Positions 43,723 through 55,300 of a DNA stretch of 64,000 nucleotides are shown in pieces. The notes under the pieces are model-generated. The model was given only the letters and a program-made list of their open reading frames with translations. It was not told the DNA's origin and did not search any database. Within the stretch, counting starts at the first letter, position 1, and the number at the start of each line of letters is the position of its first letter. Origin of the DNA: Salvia splendens. Taxonomy: Eukaryota; Streptophyta; Magnoliopsida; Lamiales; Lamiaceae. The DNA is taken from assembly GCF_004379255.2 (NCBI RefSeq), contig NC_056051.1:26033267-26097266 (forward strand). The letters are read 5' to 3'. The translations under genes were made by a program, and so were the position numbers.

Positions 43723-45557
43723 GAGCATCCGCAGCGGTGGCGGTTGGCGCCACCGCCGTCCGTGCCAGCGGCAAGGCGAAGAACCGCCACCGCTGCAACC
43801 GCGCCGCTGGCACGGCGCTGCTCGATGTATCGAGCACGTCCGTGCCAGCGGACGCACACGTGTCACTCTCCCATTCGCCAACGGCATAGCCGTTGGTTTC
43901 AAACAATTTTTTATTTTTTTTTAAAAAAAAATCGGTTTTTATTAAAAAAAACCGATAAAAAATTAAAAAAAAAAATTTCACTTCCCCAAAAAATTATATC
44001 CGTTTATAACCGTTTTTCCCCACTTTTTAATTTTTTTTTATTTTTTTACCCCAAAAATACACACTTTCATCTATAAATACCCCCAATTTCACTCCCAAAA
44101 ATTCACACTTTCACTACACAATTCTCATCATCATTCTCTCATCTCCATTCTCATCTTCAATCTCTCATATCCATTTTCATCTTCCTCTCACACCCTACAA
44201 CACCACTATGTCCGGTAACGACGACAACCCAAGCGGCTCTCACGGTTGGAACCCCGAATGGTTCGGTTCGCAACCGTTTCCTAGTCCGGAAACGGAATAT
44301 TCGGCCCCTCCTCTCACCCAAGATTCGGGCGTTCCGAGTGGCTACCGGCCATACCCAATCGACGATCAAGGTGCCTCCGATGGGCGCTACGGGTGGACAC
44401 CGGAGCCTAGGCCTCGCGCCCCTTCCCAAATGCCGAATCCTCCATCTCGCGCCGGTGTCCGCACACCGTACTCACCGGCAGAGATGGAAAGATTGTTCAA
44501 GGCGTACTTGGAAATCTCCGAAGATGCGGTGGTTGGAACGAACCAATCCGGCGATCACTTTTGGTGGCGCGTCTCTAGCCGGTACAATGCACACCGGCCG
44601 CCGGGAACGATCGAGCGCAACGAGAGTATGGTGCGCAACTGCATCGGCCGAGCCAACGAAGAAATTGGCAAGTTCAACGGCTATTTCATCCAGAAGTCCC
44701 GGAATGCCGGGAGCGGCCAAAGCGAGGTCGACATCATCACCGCCTCGCTGAGCACCTACCAATCCATGAACGGTAAGTCGTTCAAATATCTTAACGTTTG
44801 GCAGGAGACGCGGACGCACCCGAAGTATAAGGGAGGCATAACATCCTCCTCTAGCGGCTCCTCCAAACGCTCACGGTCGGTAGCACTATCCGACTCCGGC
44901 TCGGAAGAAGTGGCTAGCCAACTCGCCGGAGCTAACTTGGGTAGCCCCGATGCCGGACCAAGCGGTTCCCGACGCCGACCGCAAGGTAGGAAGAAGGCGG
45001 CGGCCGAACGACGTCGCGCCGCGACTCCATCTGCCCCTGCTCCCGAACCCGCACCCTATGTTCCACCTCCACCCCCGAACAACTCGTTGTGGGCCCTTTT
45101 GGCCCAACTCAATATGGCCGATAGGTCAACTATGACCCCCACGCAACTTCAAACGCACGAGTCCATGATATTGGGTCTCCAAAAACAATTGGGGTTGGTG
45201 CCGCCGGATGCGTAGTCTTCCTCGGGTTATATTAGCCAATAATTATGTAATTTTTAATTTTTAGGAGTTTAATTATGTAATTTTTAATTTTTAGTATTTT
45301 AATTATGTAATTTTTAATTTTTAGGATTTTAATTATGTCTTTTTATTTTATTTGTAATTTGTAATTTTTATTGTGGTTTTTTTAATGAATTTTAGTATTA
45401 TGAAAATGTTGTTGTGTAATTGAATTTTATATTAATTGTGCTCGTCCTTGCGGAAGAGCACAGTTGTGGGTGTTGTGCTCTTGCCAGAGAGCAGGCATGA
45501 ATAGTACCGCCCGGGCCCACAACCGTGCCGCTGGCAAGAGCACGGTTGTGGATGCTC
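43723..45557 (+). mobile_element. PIF/Harbinger-like element carrying only the Myb-like gene
   Basis: The element is 1835 bp. The ends are GAGCATCCGCAGCGG and, read inward from the right, GAGCATCCACAACCG. The 3-bp duplication is TGA (43720-43722 and 45558-45560). Subterminal copies of ccgtgccagcgg/ccgctggcacgg lie on both sides. As in the element at 3836, a T/A-run block (about 43907-43978), a TATA box (ctataaatac, 44071-44080) and a CT-rich leader precede a single gene. No transposase or transposase remnant is present. Intact ends, duplication and frame suggest recent insertion. Confidence 0.85.
44208..45215 (+). CDS. PIF/Pong ORF1-type Myb/trihelix-like protein
   Basis: The protein is 335 aa and uninterrupted. 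Residues 1-80 are Ser/Pro/Gly-rich. A SANT/trihelix-like DNA-binding segment starts with RTPYSPAEMERLFKAYLEI and continues through HFWWRVSSRYN, MVRNCIGRANEEIGKFNGYF and YLNVWQETRTHPKY. A Ser-rich linker, a basic stretch (RRRPQGRKKAAAERRR, a likely nuclear signal), a Pro-rich part and a C-terminal helix follow. This layout is that of plant PIF/Pong first-gene proteins, often mislabelled glutathione S-transferase T3-like or NAM-associated. In that superfamily the protein binds the transposon ends and helps bring the transposase into the nucleus. Here it stands alone in its element. It may serve the transposase encoded at 4296-5552 or relatives elsewhere. Confidence 0.8.
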   Translation: MSGNDDNPSGSHGWNPEWFGSQPFPSPETEYSAPPLTQDSGVPSGYRPYPIDDQGASDGRYGWTPEPRPRAPSQMPNPPSRAGVRTPYSPAEMERLFKAYLEISEDAVVGTNQSGDHFWWRVSSRYNAHRPPGTIERNESMVRNCIGRANEEIGKFNGYFIQKSRNAGSGQSEVDIITASLSTYQSMNGKSFKYLNVWQETRTHPKYKGGITSSSSGSSKRSRSVALSDSGSEEVASQLAGANLGSPDAGPSGSRRRPQGRKKAAAERRRAATPSAPAPEPAPYVPPPPPNNSLWALLAQLNMADRSTMTPTQLQTHESMILGLQKQLGLVPPDA

Positions 45558-45560
45558 TGA

Positions 45561-47067
45561 AGCTTCGGAAATACAGAAGCGTGAAGTGAAAGAATTGGGA
45601 TACAAATAGTGAAGAGAGAGAGAATGGATAAAATTACAAAAAAAAGTTTATCCAAATTTAAAATGTTTCCTATTTTGTCTATTTTAATTTAAATAATTTC
45701 CTGGAATTTAGTAATCTGATAATTGATTTTATTTTATTTTGATAATTGTTGATTTGATTAAATGGATTATTTAAATTCGGGTAAATTGTCAATATAAATT
45801 AAATTTGATCATGGATTAATAGTCAAATTCTAGTTTTACCTTTTTCAAAAGCTGAATTATAAATAACAAAAGCTTGCAATTATTTCATCTGTCTCGTTTC
45901 GATGAAATATGTAATGAGATGTAACCAGTTTGAAACACATAGAAATGTTATAACTATATTTATATTAGAAATGTAAACTTATTTTTTTAGGTGATAGTCA
46001 TCCCACCATAAGAGTCTTATTTCACTTTTATCACAAATGGTAAGTATGCCACACATTCCACTAATTTATTTAATTCACATTTTGTTATAAATTAATATGT
46101 ATAAGTGAGACTCATATTCAACTAACTTATTCAACTTATTTTTTTTTACATTTTTTAAAACTCGTGTCATAACTAAATAGGACGGACCAAGACGGAGTGC
46201 AACGGATAATTTGTTTAAAGTCGCCCGTCAAATCATCACAAATTTCTTTGGAAAACAGCCGGATGTGATACATGCATGCAAATTTTATTATTTATAATCT
46301 GATTTTTGGTAAATGTAAAACCAACCAAAATTTGATCATTTTCCTAATATATTTGAAATATATTCTACTAATAATTTCGTTTTTAAGTTTTTAACTCATC
46401 CCATATCTGTTTTTAAGAAGATATTCTTTATAATATATTGGCTGTTTACCTAACTCCGGAAATTTATCCAGAATTAAGAATTTTACTAGTTTTAAATATA
46501 ATATTCCCCATTTCGAATAGAATGGTAATGCAGTCGCTAATACAGTTAGTTAATGGGACTTTTTATTTTATTCAAATCAGAAATTTAATTTGCGGATAAT
46601 TTGTTATTAGAAAGTGAATAAGAAATGATTAATTTTATAGATTTTGGTCAGGTTTGTGTTTTTGGCAGTTTTGGAATATTTTGGGTGATATGGAGTATAA
46701 TATTTTTGTATTTTATGATTTCTGTGGTTGGTTTTAAATTTGAATCCTTTTATATATATCATTATTAAGGGGAGATTTCCAAATTTAATTAATAGTAAAT
46801 TGATCTTAATAGAAACTTTATGACAAATACTAGATTAAGTAGTCTATTAAAATAACAGTAAATGTGAAAACATTAAATTTAACTTCAAATTTGAGACGAA
46901 AACTATGCAAAAAATTATAAAAACCAGTTACTTAAAAATTGACTAATTGATGTTATCAATACAAAAGGAAGTACTTAATTGTTATTTATATAAAAGTAAA
47001 TATTAAATAGGAATAACAGTTTTTAATCTAAAATGTATTTTTTATATTTAATTTTGAAAATTACATA
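45561..47067. other. intergenic, nothing recognised
   Basis: AT-rich. 46005-46200 resembles an eroded Stowaway MITE (cataagagtcttatttcact ... aataggacggaccaagacggag). No gene is seen. Confidence 0.45.
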
Positions 47068-47254
47068 CTCCATCTGTCCCATTAAAAATGAAACGTTTTC
47101 CTTTTTTATTTGTCCCATTAAAAATGAAACATTTCTAAAAACGGAAACAACACTTTCTCTACTTTTTCTTCTCTCTTCATTAACTCACAAAATAACATTA
47201 CACAAAATCTTGTGCCGAAAAACAAATGTTGCATATTTAATGGGACGGAGGGAG
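47068..47254. mobile_element. Stowaway-type MITE
   Basis: The ends are ctccatctgtcccattaaa and tttaatgggacggagggag, with TA on both sides. It is 187 bp and contains two tgtcccattaaaaatgaaac copies. It lies 50 bp before the gypsy insertion. Confidence 0.82.
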
Positions 47255-47303
47255 TATTATTTAAGAACCATTTTCCTTATCATTCCAATTTTAAATTTGA
47301 AAT

Positions 47304-48043
47304 TGATGAATCCGCGAATTATTGATGATGATGAATGGTGATGAATCCGCGAATTATTGATGATGATGAATGCTCGTAAAAATAAATTACGACACGGAAA
47401 TTTTACGTGGTTCGATTTACTGAGGTAAATCTACGTCCACGGGGAGAAATGGGGGCAGGTTTGTATTGCTTGATCTGCGAATTACAGCTTACAACACAGA
47501 CTTGCTATATGATTTTTTCTCTAGAGAGATTCTAACTCCTCATATCAGATCTAAGTTCTATTTATATATGGAACTAAGATCGTGGCTTGCATCTCCACCC
47601 TAAGTCGTGGATGTCGTGTAGGTCATGGCCTAAGATCGTGGATGTAGCGTAGGTCATGGCCTACGATCGTGGCCTGAGTTGACACCACGTGGTAGTGGGT
47701 GTGTTGGACATCCTGTATGGGTCCACTAACTCCTTGTTCGGTCGAATACTGAGACCGAACTGCTTTGGTTGCCGATCTTTGAGTAGAGCTTGATGCCGAC
47801 CTGAGAGCAGAGCTTGATTGGCTGGCTTTTACCGAGCTGTAGGCTGAGGCCGAACTCTTTGGTAATGCCGAACTCATACTCCTGCTTTGGTTGCCGATCT
47901 GAGAGTAGAGCTTGATAGGTTGGCTTTTACCGAGCTGTAGGCTGAGGCCGAACTCTTTGGTAATGCCGAACTCATACTCTTCCTTGGGCTTTGGGCTGAT
48001 GGGCCGTCATTGCTGTTGGGCTTGTTTAGTACGCACCCCATCA
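47304..48043 (-). repeat. 3' LTR (740 bp)
   Basis: TGATG...CATCA ends. It contains a direct duplication at its plus-strand start (gatgaatccgcgaattattg twice, 36 bp apart) that the 5' LTR shares, and repeated pieces with gagagtagagcttgat and gctgaggccgaactctttgg. A purine tract (minus strand ggggggggtag, 48044-48055) abuts it and would prime plus-strand synthesis. Confidence 0.95.
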
Positions 48044-48378
48044 CTACCCCCCCCGAAGGGCGAAGTGAATCACTTCGGAGAAGTGAGTCACTTCGGCATT
48101 CTGGATAAAGGCAAGGGGGAGGCTGATGTCAGGGGACGTGCCTTGCGCGTGACTGCATTAAATGCGACAGTAAAATCCGGCCGTTGAATCCTGAAAAGGT
48201 GGGATTCGAAACGGTGCGACGATTTTGAAATCTTCGCCGAATCTGATATATACCTCCTTTCTTCATCATTGAAGCACTTTTGCGACTGCTTCTTCTGCAC
48301 TCTCTCTTTTTTGCGAAGATTCTCTCTCCGCTTTCAAGAATTTCTTCAGACTTTCTTCACCTTCAAAAAGTAAGAAAA

Positions 48379-50241
48379 ATGTCTTCTTCTTCTTCTTCGG
48401 AGTCGGGTAGCGTTAGGAGAGGCGGTAAGGGGTCTTCTGGCCGGAAAGAGTCCGGGGAGAAGACCGTAGAGTATTTCCATAGTATTTTGAGTAAGGATAC
48501 TGTGATGTCCCTACCCGAAAAATACTTTTTTCCTGGGGGGAAGGCGGTGGTACCTGACGGTGATCATAGGGCTGACTCCCCGCCGGAGGGTTACGCCACC
48601 GTGTACGAGGCCTGCTTAGAATGCGGGCTTCGTTTCCCCCTCCCTTCTGCCTTTATAGATTTACTAGATTTTTTTCAGCTTCCTTTAGGCCAGGTGACTC
48701 CGAACTCTTGGAGGCACTTGTCGGCCTTTGCTGCCGAACTCCGTAGGTTAGGAAGGGATTTGTCTTTGAAGGCGATCCTTAAATTCTTTCAATTTAAGAG
48801 GAAGGGGTCTTGGTTTTACTTGATCCCTGTACAGCCCTTTAGGGCCTTTTGTAAAACGAAGTGGCCGAAGTGGCAAAACCGCTTCTTCTACTATGATAGG
48901 ACCGCGGCTCCTAGTTTTCCCTGGAGAGGGCCGAAGTCCGTTATCCGTCATCCTCGGCCTGAACCGTTGGACGAGCTCGATGGCGAGCTCAACAAGATTC
49001 CCATAGTTAGGAAACAATACACGGAGTCTGAGCTCGTCAAGGGCGACGTCGTGTTCGACATCTCGTCTTCGGACGAAGAGGCCGAGGGTGAGGATTTCTC
49101 TTTATCTTTATGCTCTACTGCTTTAGCGAAGAAAACTAACCTTGCTTTCTTGCTTTTTGGCAGTGTACATGCTGAATAAAGCTATCCGAAAGTCCTCCGA
49201 GCTTGCGGGGCCGGAGAGGCAGAGAGCCCCTCGGTCGGCGTCTGAAGCCGAAAAGAATCCGAAGAGGCAAAAAACCTCTTCTTCGGATCCGAAAGAGCCG
49301 GAGCCATCTTCGGCTAAAGGGAAGGGGAAACTTCATGAGTCCCCAAGAGTGCCGGGGAAAGACCTGGTCATCTCCGAGGTGGTTGCAGACATCCCGGAAC
49401 ACGTCCCTGAGCCTTTTCAATGGCCGACGAATTTTGTGGAGGTAAGCTTTCTGACTTGGCTTTTTTTCCACATTTTTTGATGGGCCTTCTGTTGACTTTT
49501 TTCCTTGTTCATCTTCAGAGAGCGAAGCTCGTCTCCGTGGAGCTCTCCAAAGCATCCCATGACTACGAGGAGATGCAGAAGAAGTTGCATCTTGCTCGTA
49601 GTCTGGCCGAACAGGCTGAGGCCAAATTTGAGAGGGCCCGAGCTGCTAGGATCTCGGCTCAGGATGAAGCTCGGTCAGCCAAAAACCAGCTCATCATCCT
49701 GCGAGAGCAGACGAAGCTCCGGGAGGCTCAGAAGGAGGCAGCCGCCGTGGCTGCCCAGGGGGAGGCTCTCCGTGTTTACACGGAGAAACTCTTTTTGAGC
49801 AGCCAGTTCTCGGCCTTTGTCGGTAGTCTGGTAAGGCTAATTACCGATAAGGGCGAGCAGGGGGCCGACGTCGTGCTGCCTCTGTACAGCCGAGAGATAG
49901 CAGCTCGGCTTCAGAATCTGCCGCTCCTTGAGGAGCTCGCTTCATCCTCGGTCCTGCTTTCTGCAGACCGAGTCCGGAGTTGTCGAGCTGATCGGGACGA
50001 GAACCTGGAGGCTATCTTTGCCTCCGTGGGACCCGTTTCACCCGCTTCGACTTACAACGGAGAGGGTGAGGCCGAGCCGCTGGAGCCGGAGGCCGAAGTC
50101 GAGCGGGCCGGGCATCCGGAGAAGGAAGCCGATCAGGAGGCGGAGGCGAGGCCGGCAGGATGCGAGGCCGAGGCTGAGGTAGCTCAGGAGAAAGAAGCTG
50201 AACCAGAGCGAGTAGCCGGAGACGAAGCTGGCGGAGTATGA
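48379..50241 (+). CDS. antisense-strand retrotransposon gene, putative gypsy-type transposon protein
   Basis: It lies inside the element but on the opposite strand to gag-pol. The model has three exons: 48379-49087, 49164-49441 and 49519-50241. The introns are short (76 and 77 bp) gt...ag, phases 1 and 0, and joining restores one frame of 569 aa. A Ser-rich start leads to the conserved domain of plant putative gypsy-type transposon proteins (Transposase_28, PF04195: PLPSAFIDLLDFFQLPLGQ...NSWRHLSAFAAELRR). Then comes an acidic/basic linker, a long coiled coil (about residues 330-440, Glu/Ala/Lys/Arg heptads) and a Glu/Ala-rich tail. The role is unknown. Antisense genes at this place are known from Tat-lineage elements such as Grande. 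A frame-aligned upstream ATG at 48280 would add 33 aa; I prefer 48379, where aaaaATGtc opens the Ser-rich start. Confidence 0.75.
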
Positions 50242-50443
50242 TTTCGTCTCCCTTCTCTTACTCTGGTTTCTTCCTTGTAAAATGGCCTTGAAGCCCTCCT
50301 AGTGTAAAAAATTTTCCTTGTGAATGAAAAATTCTCTACACTTGTCTTCGTATAGCTTTTCGTACTCGCCTTTACTCCTGTTGTATTTTACTATCTGCTC
50401 GGTACAGCTGCCGAACTAATATAGCTGCTTTGTACCCAAGGAA

Positions 50444-51232
50444 ATGGAGATACTTCACTGGAAACGGCTGTACTCTTCGGCTTTAGACGAAGCTGAGAAA
50501 AGAGCTATAGCCGATCAGACGAAGAATGACGAGCTTCTGGCTCGTTTAGTGAAGCTGGAGGCCGATAATAAGGACTTAGAGTCCGATAAGAAGGATCTGG
50601 AGGCCGAGCTGAATACGACCATTGCTGAGAGGACTGCGTACGAGGATTACATCCGTGTGCGCGGGGGAGTGACCATATCAGATGTTCAGAGTCGAGTTGA
50701 CGAACTGTGGGAGGAATATCATGTACTCCGGAGGAACAATGCGCTGGAGAGCTCGGCTTGCCAACAAGTTGTGAAATCATTGCGGCGCTGGGCTTCTCGG
50801 TACAACATTGTTCTTTCTCGGCGCCCCTCCATAGAAAGATTCCTTCGGCATATCGTGCCAACAGATGCTCGCACTCCAGATCAAACCTCTGGTTCCCTTG
50901 TTCAAAATCCTACTCCCAGTCAACAACGAACTCCGGAACAGCCGGAAACGTCAAGACGAGAACGGGCTCAGGAGCAACCGGAATCGTCAAGACAGGGACG
51001 GACTGAAATTCGCCGAGGAGTTGTGACTATGAGCGAGCAAGATCAGCAGATGCTTATTGCAGAGACTCTTCATCGCCGAGGTGTTAGGACTTCTCGGGCT
51101 CGGGGAAGAGGCGTTGGGTCGAGGATAGCATCTCGTCGACCTGCTTATTCTTCATCTGCTCGGAACAACCGAACTCGGCTTCCAGAGGATTTTGCAGATA
51201 GGTGGCTTAACTTCAGCAACCCTGGACAGTAG
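50444..51232 (+). CDS. second antisense-strand open frame, coiled-coil protein
   Basis: 262 aa, same strand as the preceding antisense gene, 200 bp downstream. Residues 15-70 are a heptad-rich coiled coil (KNDELLARLVKLEADNKDLE). The middle has YHVLRRNNALESSACQQVVKSLRRWA. The C-terminal half is Arg/Ser/Gln-rich with repeated TPEQPETSRRERAQEQPESS-like units, likely nucleic-acid binding. No family is recognised. It may be a separate gene or a further exon of the antisense gene if the stop at 50239 is spliced out. Confidence 0.55.
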   Translation: MEILHWKRLYSSALDEAEKRAIADQTKNDELLARLVKLEADNKDLESDKKDLEAELNTTIAERTAYEDYIRVRGGVTISDVQSRVDELWEEYHVLRRNNALESSACQQVVKSLRRWASRYNIVLSRRPSIERFLRHIVPTDARTPDQTSGSLVQNPTPSQQRTPEQPETSRRERAQEQPESSRQGRTEIRRGVVTMSEQDQQMLIAETLHRRGVRTSRARGRGVGSRIASRRPAYSSSARNNRTRLPEDFADRWLNFSNPGQ

Positions 51233-51373
51233 AATAGTCCTTTGTAATAGCGTAACGCCATTTTGTAGGGTAGCGGAGTTGTATGCCGAACAAGATTTGA
51301 AAAATGAAATTTTGTTTTCGCTTCTAACACTGTATTTACAGCTTAGCGAAAAAATTTCATCGTACTTGTCCTC

Positions 51374-51645
51374 GGTCTTATGAAGTAAACTTCTTTGACC
51401 GGACTTGGACCTTGGTCTTATGAAGTAAACTTCTTTGACCGGACTCGTCTTTGGTCTGATGAAATAAACATCTTTGACCGGACTCGTCTTTGGTCTGATG
51501 AAATAAACATCTTTGACCGGACTCGTCTTTGGTCTGATGAAATAAACATCTTTGACCGGACTCGTCTTTGGTCTGATGAAATAAACATCTTTGACCGGAC
51601 TCGTCTTTGGTCTGATGAAATAAACATCTTTGACCGGACTTGGTT
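51374..51645. repeat. 39-bp tandem repeat, seven copies
   Basis: Unit ggtctgatgaaataaacatc plus tttgaccggactcgtcttt. Starts are at 51374, 51414, 51453, 51492, 51531, 51570 and 51609. The middle five are nearly identical. Because 39 is a multiple of three, false open frames with a 13-residue repeat arise on both strands. Confidence 0.95.
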
Positions 51646-51829
51646 TGTGTTCTAATTTGGCGATTTTTGTCGCCGGGATCGAACTTTCCCTTGTCCTAAT
51701 TCGGCGAGTTTTATCGCGTGGATCGGACTTTCCTAGTTAACCGAAGTGGTCTTATGCAGTAAACCTCTTTGACTAGACATGGTCGTCCCCGGTCTTATGA
51801 GGTAAACTTCTTTGACCGAACTTGGTCGT

Positions 51830-52140
51830 CCTAATTCGGCGAGGTTTATCGCGTGGATCGGACTTTCCCTTATTGCAGTTCGTTTCAGACGAAGTGCTTA
51901 TTTCTTAAGCCGAATTGTGGTCTTGTATCTTCCTGAGAAGCTTGGACTCACAATCGTTGGCTTATTGCAGTTCGTTTCAGACGAAGTGCTTGTTAAGCTG
52001 AATTGCGGTCTTGTATCCTCCTTGGAAGCTTGGACTCACAATCGTTGGCTTATTGCAGTTCGTTTCAGACGGACTGCTTGTTAAGCTGAATTGTGGTCTT
52101 ATATCCTCCTTAGAAGCTTGGACTCACAATAGTCTTTAAT
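51830..52140. repeat. 88-bp tandem repeat, about three copies
   Basis: Marker gaagcttggactcacaat at 51937, 52025 and 52113 with ttgcagttcgtttcagacga between. It is the same family as the 89-bp units at 1-212 in the older copy. Confidence 0.88.
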
Positions 52141-52377
52141 AATCGATCTAAAAAGGGGATCAGTCTTTAAAGAACGATATACCTTGGTACCATTTGTAAG
52201 AGACGACAAGCACATAGAGACAAAACACATAGAGAAAAAAAGAAAAAGATGAAAGAAAAAAAACTTTAAACTTTTTTTAAAAAACGACAAGTAAAAGGTG
52301 CAAGTAAGAAACAAACAAATAAAAACATATACCCCTATGACCGAACTAGACACGAGACGGACTGACCGGACTGTCTC

Positions 52378-55300
52378 TTACAAGTGGAACTTCTTGAGGT
52401 TGGAGATGTGCCATGTTCGGGGTACTTGTTCTCCTGACATGTGAGTCAATTTATAAGACCCTTTGCCGAGGACTTCTGACACCCGATATGGACCCTCCCA
52501 TGTGGGTTCGAGTTTGCCCAGCTTTTCTGCTCGGCTTACTTCGTTGTTTCTCAAGACGAGATCTCCCACTTGAAATTGAAGCTTTTTCACCCTTTGGTTA
52601 TAATACCGGGCTACTTGCTCCTTATACTTGGCTGCTTTTATGCACGCCAATTCTCTTCTTTCTTCGGCGAGATCTAGTTCTGCTCTCAGTCCGTCGTCAT
52701 TCATTTCTGAGGAGAAATTTAGAGTTCGGGGACTGGGTACGCCGATCTCCACCGGAATTACGGCCTCAGTGCCGTACACCAGACTATACGGAGTTTCACC
52801 GTTGGAGGTTTTGGGTGTAGTTCGGTAGGACCATAGGACTTGAGGGAGATTTTCTACCCATTGTCCTTTGGCTTGTTCTAACCGAGCTTTTAACCCTTTC
52901 ACCAGAATCCGGTTCGTTACTTCCGTTTGTCCGTTTGCTTGGGGATGGGAGACCGAAGTGAACCGCTGTTGAATGTTCAGCTCTTGGCACCAATTCTTGA
53001 ACGTCTTGTCGGTGAACTGAGTCCCATTATCCGAGATGAGGATGTGGGGTATGCCAAATCGGCACACTATGTTCTTCCAGACGAAGTCCAATGCCTTTGA
53101 GCTCGTTATCGTAGCTAATGGTTCAGCCTCCACCCACTTCGTGAAGTAGTCCACGGCAACGATAAGGAATTTCATTTGCCGAGGAGCTTGAGGAAGTGGT
53201 CCCACTATGTCTATGCCCCATTGCATGAAAGGCCAAGGGCTTTGCATAGTGTATAGATCGGTCTGCGGCATCCTTGGGACATTTGCATGAATTTGGCACT
53301 TCGTACACTTCTTGACGAGCTGCACTGCCTCTTGTACCATGGTTGGCCAATAATATCCCCATCTCAGAACTTTTGTAGCTAAAGCTCTGGCTCCGATGTG
53401 GCTACCGCACGATCCTTCATGAACTTCTCTGAGGATGTAGTCCGTCTCTTCTGGTCCTACGCACCGCAACAACGGCTGGAGGTAATACTTTCTAAAGAGG
53501 ACTCCTTCATGAAGTTCGTACCGAAGTGCTCGGCACGTGATCTTCCGAGCTTCTCTCTTATCCTCGGGCAATTGTCCTTGATCCAGATACCGCAAGATCG
53601 GCGTCATCCAGTTCGGCGAGCTGGATACTGAATGTACCTCGGCTTCATCAATGCTTCGATGCATTAATTCTTCCACCTTTGAGCTAGGATCTGAGGCCAA
53701 CTTACTTAAGGTATCTGCTCGGCTATTTTCCGCTCTGGGAATGCGGATTATCCGAAAATAGGAGAAACTTCGGCTGATGTTTTGCGCTTTGTCCAAATAC
53801 TTCTTCATTCTCTCGTCACGAGCTTCACTTGTACCCAACATGTGATTTACTATGACTTGTGAATCACAATGGACTTTGAGAGATTTGACGAGCAGACTTT
53901 GCGCTAACTGGAGTCCGGCCAGGAGGGCTTCGTACTCGGCTTCATTATTAGTAGTGGGGAATAGGAACCGAAGTGAGTAGGTTACCTCGTGTCCGTCGGG
54001 AGCGACAAGTAAAATACCAGCTCCACTTCCCATTTTGTTTGAAGCTCCATCTACGAATCCGCTCCAGTAGTCCGGCGGCTCTACTTCGGATTCCAAGGGC
54101 TGTGCTAGCTCGGCATTGGCAGAATTCTTCTGTTCGGTAATAACAGGAATTGCTTGATCGAACTTTGCTTCTGCAAGAAAATCTGCCAAGGCTTGTCCCT
54201 TGATGGCTTTCCGAGGTAGATATTCAATTGTGTGCTCTCCCAACTCTATAGCCCACTTGGCGATTCTGCCTGATGCTTCTGGTTTGGTCAACACTTGCCG
54301 AAGTGGCAGATCAGTTAAGACGCATACCTTGTGAGCATAGAAGTATGGCCGCAGTCTCCTTGCTGCATTTACTAATGCCAGAGCAATCTTTTCCAGAGGT
54401 TGATACCTGGTTTCTGGACCTCTTAATGCTCGGCTTGTAAAATAGATGGGAAGCTGCTTTAGGCCTTCTTCTCGTACAAGCACCGCGCTGATGGTTTGAT
54501 CCGATGCCGCTAAGTATAAGAATATTACTTCGGCTTCGGTTGGAGCAGAGAGAATAGGAAGCTCGGCTAGGTAACTTTTGAGCTCGTCAAAGGCCTTTTT
54601 CTGCTCGGCTCCCCACTCGAACTTTGGTGCCTTTTTCAACACCTTGAAGAACGGCAGTTGCTTTTCGGCTGCTTGGGAAAGGAATCGATTCAGTGCGGCT
54701 AGACATCCGGTTAGCCTTTGCACGTCATGTATGGACTTCGGCATTGCCATGTTCTGAACGACTTGAACTTTTGAGGGGTTTGCCTTGAGTCCGTCCTTTG
54801 AAACCCAACAACCCAGAAACTTTCCCGAATCTACCAAAAAGGTACACTTTTGGGGATTAAGTTTGAGGTTGGCTTTCTTGAGCACGTTGAGAGTGGACTT
54901 GAGGTTGTGCTCGTACTCCGAAGTGCTTTTGCTTTTGACGACTATATCGTCAACATACACTTCGACCTCCTTTCCAATCAGGTGCCGAAAAAGCTTGTCT
55001 ACCATCCTTTGATAAGTGGCTCCGGCATTCTTTAAACCGAATGGCATCTTTTTATAAGCGAAAATGCCGAAATCAGTAATGAAGGCCGTTTTTGAAGCGT
55101 CAATCTCATCCATTAAAACTTGATGGTATCCCTTGTATAGATCAAGAAAACAAAAAATTTCAAAGCCTATCAAAGCTTCTACTTTTTTATCTATGTTCGG
55201 AAGGGGATAGCAATCTTTGGGACAGTGCTTATTTAGATCGGTGAAATCTATGCACATCCGCCATCCTCCTTCCTTTTTCTTGATCATGACAGGATTGGCT

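Noticed and set aside
43604..43981. Several overlapping frames near the left end of the Myb-like element
   Set aside because: They cross the element boundary and consist of subterminal repeats; no coding evidence.
44208..45215. Glutathione S-transferase label
   Set aside because: Proteins of this type are often named GST T3-like in databases, but no GST fold motifs are present; the Myb-like PIF/Pong assignment fits the ends and layout.
47623..47877. 84-codon Ser-rich frame, also at 58127-58381
   Set aside because: It is inside the LTRs and identical in both; no sign of a protein.
51374..51645. CRISPR-like look of regularly spaced repeats
   Set aside because: The repeats are head to tail with no unique spacers, in a plant retrotransposon; it is a minisatellite.
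51395..51655. Repeat protein with a 13-residue period
   Set aside because: It arises only because the 39-bp DNA repeat is a multiple of three; open frames exist on both strands.
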